A stretch of 64,000 nucleotides of DNA, from positions 16,069-80,068 of the forward strand of contig PAPV01000019.1 of assembly GCA_002709075.1 (NCBI GenBank), read 5' to 3'. This document shows, piece after piece, positions 19,298 through 28,488 of the stretch (position 1 is its first letter; every line of letters starts with the position of its first letter). The translations under genes were made by a program, and so were the position numbers. Below the pieces are notes generated by a model that was not told the origin of the DNA, made no database searches, and saw only the letters and a program-made list of their open reading frames with translations. The stretch comes from Rhodospirillaceae bacterium. Lineage in GTDB: Bacteria; Pseudomonadota; Alphaproteobacteria; MPNO01; UBA2964.

Positions 19298-19565
19298 TCA
19301 ACACCCAAATAATCTTTATCAGCATTAAACATTTTCATGCAGGGTGTGAGGGTTGTGTTTTAATTCTGCTAACAGAGTTCAATAGTCCGTACTTTGCGCG
19401 CAGAGCAAGTAGAGTATTTTTTGGTCAATGTTGAGGTCGTATGCAATTGATCTCCCATGCAAAAAAGTTGTTAGTGTTGTGAGTCTCAAGTTTTTATATA
19501 AAGCTTTTTGTTGTCATGCTTTTATTGTGCAGTTTCCAGTATGAATTAACAGTAGGTTGGAATGA

Positions 19566-20537
19566 ATGAGATTATCCATCGCTCTTGATCGCTACGATCG
19601 ACATCATCCATTCTTTGATAGTACTGTTCGTGGCGTCCATGGTGTAGAACTTGAGGTTTTTCAGGTTGGACAAAGTCAAAATTGGCGTGACGGTGAGGAT
19701 AGACATGAAAGAATGTTGCATGGAAAAGAATTTGATATAGCTGAATTCTCGATGTCTAGTTTTCTAATGGCAAAGAGTAGGGGGTTTCCAATTGTCGGAA
19801 TCCCAGTTTTTCCGCGTAGATTATTTAGTCAAAGTCAGATGTGGGTTCATCCCGACAGTGATCTATGGGAACCTCACCAATTGAGGGGAAAAAAGATTGC
19901 TCTTTCATCATTTCAAACAACACTCTCACTCCTCGCAAAAGGCGATCTAAAATTTTATTATGGTGTTGATTGGGAAGATATTCATTGGCTTTTGACAACC
20001 GAGGAAAAAGTTAAGTTTGAACCTAAAAAGGGTGTAAAAATAGATTTTATAGGAAATCGTGAGAAACTTGGTTTTCTTCTGGAGTCCGGCGAAATAGATG
20101 GCTTTTTTTTGCCCCACCCTCCTAAATCCGTAATGACTGGGAAAAGTAAAGCACGTCGATTATTTCGTGACCCGCAACAAGAGGAGGTGTCCTACTACCA
20201 AGAGTACGGTGACTATCCGATAATGCACTTGTTGGTAGTTCAGGAACAGTTGATAAAGAAAGAACCTTGGATAGCGAACGCAATTCTTGAGATGTTTGAT
20301 CAAGCATGGAAAATATTTAATTCTTATTATGAGGATCCAAATTGGTCATGTCTGGTATGGGGCAGACACGCATTCGAAGAACAAGGTTACCTTTTACCCG
20401 GCTCCCCCTGGGGAAACGGTTTTACAAAAAACCGAAAAAATATTGAACGTTTTATACAGTATTCATACGACCAAGGCCTGATTAAAAATCTATTCTCTGC
20501 TGGGTCATTATTTCATGAGGAAACACTTGGTAGTTGA
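19566..20537 (+). CDS. 4,5-dihydroxyphthalate decarboxylase-like protein (periplasmic-binding-protein fold), paralogue 1
   Basis: A 323-residue protein of the family annotated as 4,5-dihydroxyphthalate decarboxylase, which has the two-lobed fold of NMT1/THI5-like substrate-binding proteins. Shared family marks are EFDIAEFSMSSFL, the IVGIPVFPRRLFSQS segment, and DYPIMHLLVVQEQLI. There is no signal peptide, so it should be cytoplasmic, unlike ordinary ABC binding proteins, and no permease gene lies beside it. It is one of three paralogues in the window (also 23043-24032 and 38542-39519). Decarboxylation is a possible role, but a binding role cannot be excluded. Confidence 0.8.
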   Translation: MRLSIALDRYDRHHPFFDSTVRGVHGVELEVFQVGQSQNWRDGEDRHERMLHGKEFDIAEFSMSSFLMAKSRGFPIVGIPVFPRRLFSQSQMWVHPDSDLWEPHQLRGKKIALSSFQTTLSLLAKGDLKFYYGVDWEDIHWLLTTEEKVKFEPKKGVKIDFIGNREKLGFLLESGEIDGFFLPHPPKSVMTGKSKARRLFRDPQQEEVSYYQEYGDYPIMHLLVVQEQLIKKEPWIANAILEMFDQAWKIFNSYYEDPNWSCLVWGRHAFEEQGYLLPGSPWGNGFTKNRKNIERFIQYSYDQGLIKNLFSAGSLFHEETLGS

Positions 20538-20652
20538 AAGTGGTTATACATTTGGCGTTAAGATTTAAACGAAGCAAAGAGGCAGCCGTCTCGACCTCTA
20601 TTATTAGTGTTTAGAATAATTGGTTATTATAAAAAATTGTATTATTAAACCA

Positions 20653-22122
20653 TCATCTATTAGGTCTTCCCGTAAAGCCATTCCCAAATCCTATCAACTC
20701 AGCTGCCCAAGCTCCTGCAACGCGGCCACTGAAAAGCGACGGGCCCAGCATGGTCCCTTCCAACCCAGCTTTACCATTAATATGCCCACCGGCCATACCA
20801 CAGGCTTCCCCGGCAGCAAAAAGTTTCGGAATCGGTTCAAAGTGTTTATCAAGCACCCTGCACTTTTTGTCAGTTTTTATGCCTCCAAAATTTTTTCTCG
20901 CTGTGGGGAAAAACTGTATTGCGTAGTAAGGGGGTGTATCAAAGGCTTTTGAATTTTTGAGTGGTTTTCCAAATGCGGGATCATTCTCTAACCCATTTAA
21001 TATTGCAGTATTATATGCTTCTATCTCGCCAATAAACGCATTCACTGGAACATTAATCTTTTTAGCAAGTGTTTCAAGATTGTTGGCTTTTTGAATAAAT
21101 GGTGAATTGTTAAGTAGTTCTTCAACATTCTCTCGGATAATTTTATCACCGTTCCTATAATACGGATCGGCAATTTCGAGGTTTTTTTTCATTGGTGTAT
21201 CAACGATAGCCCAGCAGTGAGGTGGGCTTTGCCTTAAGACGGCGGGACTCATCGTATTTCCGCCAGAAAGAGATTCATTGTGAAAACGTTTACCTTGTTG
21301 GTTGACCCATATGTACCCTGGTATATGCCGGCACACTAGCCCTCGTTGAGCTTTCTGATCTTTATAATCTGGTGTTGAGTAACAATAAAACCAGACATGG
21401 TTCATATGTGTTAAATATCCACCAACCTTTTTCACCATTTTATGGCCATCACCATGAGAACCAAAACCAGATCCCACCATAACACGGTGCTCTTTTAATT
21501 CTGGTTTTGCCTTTAGTACCATATCAATGTTGGAATTAAATCCTCCAGAAGTTATTATAACTGCACCAGCTTCAACCGTAATTTTTTCACCACTTACTGT
21601 GTTTGCAGCTATGAGTCCTGACACTTTGCCGTTTGTTTGGGTAATCTGATTCACTTGTACATTATTAATTATTTCACCCCCCTTAGATAGATATGCCTTG
21701 ATTAGGTTAGTCATTAATCCTTTTCCATTTCCCGCGGGCCTCGTCCAACGTGTTACAGTGTTGCCTTCTTGAGGTTTCATGTCTAACCATTTAACACCAA
21801 ATTGTTCCGCCCAATAATAAAGGTCGTAAAGGGTATGTTCTAGATAATATCGCGCCCAAACGGCGTCAGCAGAGGATCCTCCCCAGGCCATCCAGTCATC
21901 AAAAGCAAGGTCAGGCGTATCTTGAATGCCTGCTTTTTTTTGCACTGGCGAGCCCACGATACAACATCCGCCCCCGGAGATAGCGGCTGCACCGCCAGCC
22001 TCCGCTAATTTCTCGAACGCTATACACTTTGCACCAGCATCTAAAACTTCTATTCCACCAGTTATGCCCGCTGCTCCGGCTCCTACTATGGCAATATCAA
22101 CCTCATAGTGATTTTCAATCAT
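20653..22122 (-). CDS. FAD-dependent oxidoreductase of the fumarate reductase/ketosteroid dehydrogenase group
   Basis: A 489-residue flavoprotein. The dinucleotide-binding motif VGAGAAG is at residues 14-20, followed by the family GGAAAISGGGC segment, and the C-terminal FAD motif lies in LFAAGEACGMAGGHINGKAGLEG. This places it in the FAD_binding_2 family (fumarate reductase flavoprotein, tricarballylate and 3-ketosteroid dehydrogenases). No heme or iron-sulfur domain is present, so an electron partner must be separate. It lies between two plus-strand genes and has no operon neighbour on its strand. Substrate is unknown. Confidence 0.88.
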   Translation of the reverse strand: MIENHYEVDIAIVGAGAAGITGGIEVLDAGAKCIAFEKLAEAGGAAAISGGGCCIVGSPVQKKAGIQDTPDLAFDDWMAWGGSSADAVWARYYLEHTLYDLYYWAEQFGVKWLDMKPQEGNTVTRWTRPAGNGKGLMTNLIKAYLSKGGEIINNVQVNQITQTNGKVSGLIAANTVSGEKITVEAGAVIITSGGFNSNIDMVLKAKPELKEHRVMVGSGFGSHGDGHKMVKKVGGYLTHMNHVWFYCYSTPDYKDQKAQRGLVCRHIPGYIWVNQQGKRFHNESLSGGNTMSPAVLRQSPPHCWAIVDTPMKKNLEIADPYYRNGDKIIRENVEELLNNSPFIQKANNLETLAKKINVPVNAFIGEIEAYNTAILNGLENDPAFGKPLKNSKAFDTPPYYAIQFFPTARKNFGGIKTDKKCRVLDKHFEPIPKLFAAGEACGMAGGHINGKAGLEGTMLGPSLFSGRVAGAWAAELIGFGNGFTGRPNR

Positions 22123-22402
22123 TATGGAACTCCAAATTGAGATAAGAACCGTGATTATGAGGTTAAAATAGAAATTCTCAAGCTTTATGAACGAATTACA
22201 TTTTTTATAAACACAGACGCGTTACCTATGTCAGTATTTGAAAACTTTATCGTTTCACATGGTAAAATTGTGTTTACGGTAAATGAATGAACAAATTATT
22301 ACTTATAAAAAAAATTTCTAGTATGTGGTATTAATTTTCAAACGCTGTCCTTTATATTTGCAATAACACATGGTTTACATAGTGGGCCAATAGGAGATGT
22401 AT

Positions 22403-22936
22403 ATGCACTATTCATTAAAGGGTCAGATGCCAAACAATATAGGCGTAAATAACTGGGTCGCGGACAGCGCCGATTTGATTGGCGCTGTGACACTGGCTGC
22501 AGAAAGTAGTGTGTGGTGGCGGGTGGTAATACGTGCTGATAACGAACCAATCATTATTGGAAGGCGATCAAATATTCAAGACGGAGCAGTATTGCATACT
22601 GATCCCGGGTATCCTCTTACTATTGGGGAGGGTGTGACCATCGGACATATGTGTATGCTCCATGGATGTAGCATTGGTGATAGCAGCTTGATTGGTATAG
22701 GAAGTATTATTCTCAATGGAGCGAAAGTAGGTAAAAATTGTTTAGTCGGAGCCAATACCCTGATAACAGAAGGTAAAAAAATTCCCGATAATTCTTTAGT
22801 GATGGGTTCTCCCGGAAATATTATCCGAGAGATTTCACCGGAACATAAAGTTATGATAAAAAATAACGCTGAAAGTTATGTAAATCGCTGGAGAAGATAT
22901 GTTGAAGAAATAGAAACAGTGTCTGCAGGAAACTAG
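22403..22936 (+). CDS. Gamma-class carbonic anhydrase-like protein
   Basis: A 177-residue left-handed beta-helix (hexapeptide repeat) protein with the three metal-binding histidines of the gamma carbonic anhydrase family: His65 (VLHTD), His82 and His87 (GHMCMLH). It would hydrate carbon dioxide or serve as a related metalloenzyme. The first ATG at 22397 lies against the ribosome-binding AGGAG (22392-22396); the ATG at 22403 has normal spacing and is chosen. It heads a run of plus-strand genes with the dihydroxyphthalate-decarboxylase-like paralogue, aldehyde dehydrogenase and AhpD-like protein, although the gap to the next gene is 106 bases. Confidence 0.9.
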   Translation: MHYSLKGQMPNNIGVNNWVADSADLIGAVTLAAESSVWWRVVIRADNEPIIIGRRSNIQDGAVLHTDPGYPLTIGEGVTIGHMCMLHGCSIGDSSLIGIGSIILNGAKVGKNCLVGANTLITEGKKIPDNSLVMGSPGNIIREISPEHKVMIKNNAESYVNRWRRYVEEIETVSAGN

Positions 22937-23042
22937 TTTTGTAAAATTATCATACTCAAATGGTTTAAATTTAAGGTATATTTTTTGTTGATTAATAAGT
23001 GTTCAGATACAAAATGTTTCAAACAAGAAAGAGAGATGCAAA

Positions 23043-24032
23043 ATGGCAAAATTAACAATTAGCCTTGCTTGCTGCGATTATGATCGCACTCGGGCAATTT
23101 TTGATGGACGGGTGCAGATTGAGGGATGCGAAGTTGTATGTTGTCCTATGCCTCCTGAAGAAGCTTTTCATCGGGCCTTCAAATATGAAGAATTTGATGT
23201 AACAGAATTATCATTTTCATCTTATATGAACGTTCAATCACGGGATGGTAGTCCTTATATTGGTATACCTGCTTTTATCTCTCGCCTTTTTCGTCATTCT
23301 TCGATCTACATTAGAAAGGATCGTGATATTAGCAGTCCAGAAGATCTTAAAGGCAAAACTATTGGTGTTCCAGAGTATCAGATGACCGCAGCGATGTGGG
23401 TCCGCGGTATATTGAAAGATGAATACGGCATCAATCCTGAGGACTGCCAATGGAGAAATGGTGGACTGGAGGAGGGAGGAAGAGAAGAACGCGCACCCCT
23501 TCACTTGCCATCTGAAATTGATTTACAATCAATACCCAAAACGGAGACTTTGGCTCAGCATCTTAAACAAGGAAAGTTGGATGCACTAATATCAGCTCGA
23601 GCGCCATCTACCTATCATGAGGATCAGAACATCGATCGGCTATTTCCGCATTATAAAAAAGCAGAACAAGAATATTACAGGAAAACAAAAATGTTTCCAA
23701 TTATGCATTTGGTCGGAATACGCCGCTCACTTGTAGAACAGCATCCATGGTTGCCAGTAAATGTATATAATGCATTTGTTGAAGCAAAAAAGATTTGTTA
23801 TGAGGAAATGAGTGAGGTTGGACACCTCTATCAAACAACACCCTGGCCAGTTTATGAACTAGAACAAGTGCGTGAATTAATGGGGAATGATCATTGGCGT
23901 TACGGGATAGATGAAAATTCCGCAGAAATTGACGCTATGACCCGTTATTCCTATGAACAACATCTTTCTGCACGAAGATTGACGCCGGCCGATCTATTTG
24001 CAGAATCTACATTCGAATTAACAAAACTGTAA
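23043..24032 (+). CDS. 4,5-dihydroxyphthalate decarboxylase-like protein (periplasmic-binding-protein fold), paralogue 2
   Basis: A 329-residue protein of the same family as 19566-20537 and 38542-39519. Shared marks are EFDVTELSFSSYM, GIPAFISRLFRHSSIYI, DLKGKTIGVPEYQMTAAMW and FPIMHLVGIRRSLVEQHPW. It has no signal peptide, so it is probably cytoplasmic. It lies 28 bases before the aldehyde dehydrogenase, which supports a joint catabolic role. Purine-rich GAGAG precedes the ATG. Decarboxylase activity is the family annotation and has not been shown for most members. Confidence 0.82.
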   Translation: MAKLTISLACCDYDRTRAIFDGRVQIEGCEVVCCPMPPEEAFHRAFKYEEFDVTELSFSSYMNVQSRDGSPYIGIPAFISRLFRHSSIYIRKDRDISSPEDLKGKTIGVPEYQMTAAMWVRGILKDEYGINPEDCQWRNGGLEEGGREERAPLHLPSEIDLQSIPKTETLAQHLKQGKLDALISARAPSTYHEDQNIDRLFPHYKKAEQEYYRKTKMFPIMHLVGIRRSLVEQHPWLPVNVYNAFVEAKKICYEEMSEVGHLYQTTPWPVYELEQVRELMGNDHWRYGIDENSAEIDAMTRYSYEQHLSARRLTPADLFAESTFELTKL

Positions 24033-24060
24033 TAAACTAGTATCGGAAATCTTTGCAATT

Positions 24061-25512
24061 ATGACTAAAATCGCAAAACTGTATCCTTGGATAGATGGTA
24101 ATTTTTTTGAGACGCCTAATGAAAAATATGAGGAACTTTTCTCACCTTGGGATGGAAGCCCAGTGTGTAACGTTTACATGGCATCGCAATCAATAGTTGA
24201 TAAATCAATAAAAAGCGCCAAAAAAGCTTATATTTCAAATTTGACGGAAACCTCTGCCACGCGCGCTGAATGGCTTCGGGCTGCAGCGAATGAAGTTGAA
24301 AAGGCAAAGTCAGATATTGCAGATATTACCATGAACACATTAGGAAAACCAAGGAAAGCTTGTGGGGTCGAGGTCAATAGGTCAATTCAATTCCCTAAGC
24401 TTTGCGCAGAGGAATTATTGCGGATGGAGGGAGATGTCTTGCCACTTGATGCACTACCTATGGGAGCAGGACGATTTGGATTTACTCGTCATCATCCACA
24501 CGGGGTAGTAGCAGCTATTACGCCTTTTAATGCTCCCTCAAATCTCCTTATGCAAAAACTTGCTCCGGCGGTAGCGATGGGAAATTCAGTTGTTATCAAG
24601 CCGGCTATTACTGGTGTCGGTGAAGCTCTTATTATAGCGGAGTGTTTCTCAAGGGCGGGAGTTCCCGATGGAATTGTTAACGTTGTTCCTTGTCGTCGTA
24701 ACTTAGTTGCTCGTCTTGTTGCTCACAGAGAGGTTGCGCTCATCACCATTACGGGAGGAACCACGGCTGCGAATGCTTTAGCTAATGTTGCGGGCGCTAA
24801 ACCTTTCGTTGGAGAACTGGGTGGAAACTCCGCGAATATTGTTTGTGCAGATGCTGATATTGAGGATGCCGTACTTCGAATAGTTCCATCAGCGTTTGAT
24901 GCTAGCGGGCAGCAATGTATTTCTGCGCAACGTGTGATTGTTGAAAGAAAAGTTCTTGAACATTTTCTTGAGAAGTTCAAGGAAGCCGCAAAGAAACTCG
25001 TTGTTGGTGATCCGAGGTCAGGTGATACTGATGTTGGAACAATGGTAAATAAGGAAGCGGCCGAACGAGTGGAAAAGATGGTTTTAGATGCTGTTTCGAG
25101 CGGCGCAAAACAAATTTTGCCCTTTAAGCGAGAGAATGCAGTTGTTTACCCATCTATTCTTTTGACTGAAAAGTTGGATATAAATTTGGTATCTGAAGAA
25201 ATTTTTGGCCCTGTTGTTGTAATTATTCCTGCGGACGACGTGGATGATGCGATCAGAATTGCAAACAACTCAGTTTTTGGACTCCAATCCTCATGCTTTA
25301 CCTCTAGTTTAGAGACTGCATTCAAAATGTCTGAGAAATTACATGTTGGATCTCTTTGGATCAACGAGGGCAGTCGCTTCAGGATGGACACCACCCCATT
25401 TGGTGGCGTTGGAGATAGCGGTTATGGGCGTGAAGGAGTAAAATACGCTATGGATGAACTTTCGTATATAAAATTTACGGGCATCCGATTTCCTGGACGG
25501 GAAGGAAAGTAG
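24061..25512 (+). CDS. NAD(P)-dependent aldehyde dehydrogenase
   Basis: A 483-residue member of the aldehyde dehydrogenase superfamily, oxidising an aldehyde to the acid or acyl group. The general base is Glu252 in GELGGNSANI and the nucleophile is Cys286 in GQQCISAQR. The cofactor segment ITPFNAPSNLLMQKLAPA and the C-terminal PFGGVGDSGYGREG are present. It lies between the dihydroxyphthalate-decarboxylase-like paralogue and the AhpD-like protein (eight bases after its stop), so the three are likely co-transcribed. The substrate is unknown; the family includes sulfoacetaldehyde, lactaldehyde and semialdehyde enzymes. Confidence 0.92.
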   Translation: MTKIAKLYPWIDGNFFETPNEKYEELFSPWDGSPVCNVYMASQSIVDKSIKSAKKAYISNLTETSATRAEWLRAAANEVEKAKSDIADITMNTLGKPRKACGVEVNRSIQFPKLCAEELLRMEGDVLPLDALPMGAGRFGFTRHHPHGVVAAITPFNAPSNLLMQKLAPAVAMGNSVVIKPAITGVGEALIIAECFSRAGVPDGIVNVVPCRRNLVARLVAHREVALITITGGTTAANALANVAGAKPFVGELGGNSANIVCADADIEDAVLRIVPSAFDASGQQCISAQRVIVERKVLEHFLEKFKEAAKKLVVGDPRSGDTDVGTMVNKEAAERVEKMVLDAVSSGAKQILPFKRENAVVYPSILLTEKLDINLVSEEIFGPVVVIIPADDVDDAIRIANNSVFGLQSSCFTSSLETAFKMSEKLHVGSLWINEGSRFRMDTTPFGGVGDSGYGREGVKYAMDELSYIKFTGIRFPGREGK

Positions 25513-25520
25513 TTAAGTAA

Positions 25521-26135
25521 GTGACACTCATACCCCCCATAAAAAGGAAAGATTATCCTGAGCTTGATAAAAAATTTTTTGAACCTTACGAAAAATTACA
25601 TGGATATGTTCCAAATTCAAACTTGGTGATCGCAAGAAAGCCAAAAATCCTGGAAGCTTTTCGTAACTTAAATTCAGCAATTTTTGCCGAAGATAACACG
25701 GTAAAACCTGGACTTTTAGCTCTTGTGGGCAATATAGCTAGTCAGGCTGCAGGTTGCACTTACTGTGTAGCCCATACATCAAATAATGCTGAGATATTTG
25801 GGGTTTCTGCTCAAAAAATTGCAGCGCTATGGGATTTTGAACGCAATAAACTATTTTCAGCAGCTGAACGTGCTGCTCTACGTTTTGCGCAGTCAGCAGC
25901 TTCCGTTCCAAATATGGTGTCAGATCACGAGATAAAATGTGTGGTGAAATATTTTGGTGAGGAGGGGGTAGTAGAGATACTCGCTGTTGTCAGTTATTAT
26001 GGTTTTCTTAACAGATGGAATGACTCACTAGCAACCGAATTAGAGAAAAAAGCTTTTTTGAGGGCTACGCAAACTCTTAGGGACACGCCGTGGAAAGCTG
26101 GGAAACATAAGCCAAAAGCAACTACTGATTACTAA
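25521..26135 (+). CDS. Carboxymuconolactone decarboxylase/AhpD-family protein
   Basis: A 204-residue protein of the AhpD-like peroxidase-related family, with the redox motif at Cys79-x2-Cys82 and His85 (GCTYCVAH). Members are either alkylhydroperoxidase partners or small decarboxylases/hydrolases. The start is GTG at 25521, eight bases after the aldehyde dehydrogenase stop. A paralogue lies at 60781-61374. The last 14 bases overlap the end of the convergent hydrolase. Confidence 0.88.
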   Translation: MTLIPPIKRKDYPELDKKFFEPYEKLHGYVPNSNLVIARKPKILEAFRNLNSAIFAEDNTVKPGLLALVGNIASQAAGCTYCVAHTSNNAEIFGVSAQKIAALWDFERNKLFSAAERAALRFAQSAASVPNMVSDHEIKCVVKYFGEEGVVEILAVVSYYGFLNRWNDSLATELEKKAFLRATQTLRDTPWKAGKHKPKATTDY

Positions 26136-27000
26136 TGTTGAGATGCTTACGCAGCCGTTTTGAAAATTCACAATTACCATCCATGTGCTGGTTCATTATA
26201 GTAAAGTGGTCGTGATTTGGTTGAATCCAAACTTCCGTTTGCATTCCTTTTTTTGCCCAAGAATCTGCGAAATCTTTTGTTTGCCTAATAAACTCTGGGC
26301 CTTCATCGCCTCCTACCGGCAACAATAAGGGTACTTTACAAAAAGGATTTTGGTTTATTGGACTGAAATTTAAAACCTCTTCATCAGTCAGGTGTAAATC
26401 ATTATTTTGCGAACACAATTTGACGGGCAACAAGTCATACAGTCCACTTGTAGCCACGGCCGATTTTATTGGTGTTTGTGGTAAATTAGTGTCATAACGT
26501 TTCCAGTCAGTTGCTAGCATGCACGCTGTTATATGCCCACCTGCAGAATGTCCTGAAATAGTAATTTTGTTTTGATCACCACCAATTCTCTTTGCATTTT
26601 TCCAAACCCAGGTTATTACTTGTCTGCATTGACGAATTAATTCGTCCATTCTCACTTCTGGAATAAGTGTATATTCCCCAATAACGGTAATTGCCCCATA
26701 GGGAACTAGAGCATCTGTTACATAGGATGATGTCTCCTTGTCATTTGATTTCCAATAACCCCCATGAAAAAAAATATGTATCGGATGTGGTTTGTTGCCA
26801 GTAGGGTAATAGATGTCGATTGCCTCTCTTGGCATATCACCAAGCTTGATATTCAATTCAGAGCGATATTTTTGGCGACACATGTTCGAGCCATTTTCTT
26901 GTGCAGCCTTGAGCTTTTCGGTTTCCCCGCAGAGCCCTCGAGCATTGTACCACCAATCGAGACTTTTTTGATCATAATTACGAAAAACAGTTGTTCCCAT
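26122..27000 (-). CDS. Alpha/beta hydrolase, kynurenine-formamidase-like esterase
   Basis: A 292-residue alpha/beta hydrolase of the hormone-sensitive-lipase-like/KFA group. The oxyanion-hole segment FFHGGYW is at 78-84 and the nucleophile is Ser152 in SGHSAGGH; the acid and histidine lie in VGGDEGPEF and NHDHFTIMN. Kynurenine formamidases share this pattern, but no kynurenine genes of certain identity lie here (a KynB-like cyclase is at 37730-38368). The frame begins with GTG two codons earlier at 27006; the ATG at 27000 is chosen for its spacing from the upstream G-run. The end overlaps the convergent AhpD-like gene by 14 bases. Confidence 0.88.
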   Translation of the reverse strand: MGTTVFRNYDQKSLDWWYNARGLCGETEKLKAAQENGSNMCRQKYRSELNIKLGDMPREAIDIYYPTGNKPHPIHIFFHGGYWKSNDKETSSYVTDALVPYGAITVIGEYTLIPEVRMDELIRQCRQVITWVWKNAKRIGGDQNKITISGHSAGGHITACMLATDWKRYDTNLPQTPIKSAVATSGLYDLLPVKLCSQNNDLHLTDEEVLNFSPINQNPFCKVPLLLPVGGDEGPEFIRQTKDFADSWAKKGMQTEVWIQPNHDHFTIMNQHMDGNCEFSKRLRKHLNISNQ

Positions 27001-27121
27001 AATCACCCCCGAATAATATAATATGAAATGATTATACGGATGCCTTTTTAAAGGTCAAAAAGCAGTGTAGCGATTGTTCATCTCAAACTGCCAAAGCATC
27101 CGAGTTTTTATGGAGGAGTAA

Positions 27122-27475
27122 ATGTCTGAGAAATTTACCAGTGCTCAACACTCAGGGCGAGGTTATCATGATATAGGCGGAGAAGACTTTGGTCCTATTG
27201 ACCCAAAAACAACGGAGGTAAAACCGTGGGAAAAACTCTCAATAGCAATTGGCAATTCTATGGGTGGGCAGGGGAGAAAAGTTATTAACACAGACATGGG
27301 GCGTCGAGCCCGTGAGGAAATGGGGGAGAAGATGTATAACTCTCTAGATTATTTCGAACGCACCACAGAGTCGATGAAAATTACTATGGTAGAAAAGGGT
27401 CTTTTTACCAAACAGGAACTAGAAAATCGAATGAATAAAATCAAATCATGCTTTTCGGAGTTGAAGTCGCAATGA
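27122..27475 (+). CDS. Nitrile hydratase/thiocyanate hydrolase beta-type subunit, N-terminal half (ScnB-like)
   Basis: A 117-residue protein matching the N-terminal half of the nitrile hydratase beta subunit: YHDIGGEDFGPI near the start and the TMVEKGLFTKQELENRM helix near the end. In ordinary hydratases this is joined to the C-terminal half; here the halves are separate genes, as in toyocamycin nitrile hydratase and thiocyanate hydrolase (ScnB, ScnA, ScnC). The activator proteins of cobalt hydratases share this half, so it could also be an activator. GGAGGAG precedes the ATG. The stop overlaps the next start (ATGA), so translation is coupled. Confidence 0.85.
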   Translation: MSEKFTSAQHSGRGYHDIGGEDFGPIDPKTTEVKPWEKLSIAIGNSMGGQGRKVINTDMGRRAREEMGEKMYNSLDYFERTTESMKITMVEKGLFTKQELENRMNKIKSCFSELKSQ

Positions 27476-27759
27476 AACAACGTTTTCAGAAAGGTGATAT
27501 GGTTAGTGTCTTAAATACACATCCACCTGGACATAGAAGGACTCCATATTACTGCCGTGGCAAGTTAGGAGAAATAGAACGCGTCTGTGGTGAGTATAAA
27601 AATCCAGAAGAACTCGCGTATGGATTTTCAGGAGAACCATTTAAGTGGTTGTATAGGGTAAGATTTAATCAAGCGGAACTTTGGGACCATTATTCTGGTT
27701 CCAAGGGCGATACAATTGATATCGATATTTATGAGCATTGGCTTGAGGCGGCTACGTAG
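27472..27759 (+). CDS. Nitrile hydratase/thiocyanate hydrolase beta-type subunit, C-terminal half (ScnA-like)
   Basis: A 95-residue protein equivalent to the SH3-like C-terminal half of nitrile hydratase beta: FQKGDMVSVLNTHPPGHRRTP, YCRGKLGEIERVCG and the LYRVRFNQAELWDHY segment. I chose the ATG at 27472 over an earlier in-frame start at 27448 because it forms the ATGA overlap with the preceding gene and gives the normal family beginning. It should pair with the N-terminal half and the metal subunit in one enzyme. Eleven bases separate it from the metal subunit gene. Confidence 0.87.
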   Translation: MKQRFQKGDMVSVLNTHPPGHRRTPYYCRGKLGEIERVCGEYKNPEELAYGFSGEPFKWLYRVRFNQAELWDHYSGSKGDTIDIDIYEHWLEAAT

Positions 27760-27770
27760 GAGAAAGAGCA

Positions 27771-28463
27771 ATGGCAGATGAAGAAGAGAAACATGGTCAC
27801 AACCACGATCATAAAGGTATTGATGCTGATGCACATGCTTTAGAACATATCCATGACCATGACCGCCAGTTTCAGGCGGACATTGAGGATAATGAGCCAG
27901 AGCATTACGAATTGATGACTTATGCAATTAAGGAATTACTTGTGGAAAAGGGCCATTTAAGTGTAGATGAAATCCGCAGGGCGCAAGAAAAATTAGACAG
28001 TTGGCAGCCTTCGCGCGGTGCAAAAATCGTGGCTCGTGCTTGGTTTGACCCTGATTATAAGCAGAGGCTTCTCAAAGATGGGAACGAAGCTATGTCAGAC
28101 TTTGGAGTTGATGCCGGGGGAGCAAAGCTTACAGTTTTGGAAAACACCGAGGATGTTCATAACGTTGTAGTTTGTACACTTTGTTCCTGCTATCCAAGGT
28201 CGGTCCTTGGATTGCCACCGGACTGGTATAGGTCGAAATCATATCGGGCAAGAGTAGTCATAGAACCAAGAGAGGTTTTAAAAGAATTTGGAACAGATAT
28301 TGACGATGAAGTAACGGTCAGGGTGCATGATAGTTTGGCCGACCTAAGATATTTGGTCATACCAAAACGACCCAAAGGTACAGAGGGTTGGAGCGAAGAC
28401 AAGCTTGCTTCAATTGTTACGCGAGATAGTATGGTAGGTGTTGTAAACCCGAGTGTTTCTTAA
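27771..28463 (+). CDS. Cobalt-type nitrile hydratase alpha / thiocyanate hydrolase gamma (ScnC-like) metal subunit
   Basis: A 230-residue metal-binding subunit. The active-site loop is Cys135-Thr-Leu-Cys138-Ser-Cys140 in VCTLCSCYPR; threonine in the second place is the usual mark of cobalt rather than iron enzymes, and the first and second cysteines after it would be oxidised in the mature site. Nitrile hydratases turn nitriles into amides; thiocyanate hydrolase turns thiocyanate into carbonyl sulfide and ammonia. The N-terminal 30 residues are histidine- and acid-rich (HGHNHDH, HALEHIHDHDR), unusual for the family and possibly metal-gathering. The gene order (N-half, C-half, metal subunit) is the one I recall for scnB-scnA-scnC. 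Substrate is undecided. Confidence 0.9.
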   Translation: MADEEEKHGHNHDHKGIDADAHALEHIHDHDRQFQADIEDNEPEHYELMTYAIKELLVEKGHLSVDEIRRAQEKLDSWQPSRGAKIVARAWFDPDYKQRLLKDGNEAMSDFGVDAGGAKLTVLENTEDVHNVVVCTLCSCYPRSVLGLPPDWYRSKSYRARVVIEPREVLKEFGTDIDDEVTVRVHDSLADLRYLVIPKRPKGTEGWSEDKLASIVTRDSMVGVVNPSVS

Positions 28464-28488
28464 ATTTAGATCTTTTTAAGGATTTTTT

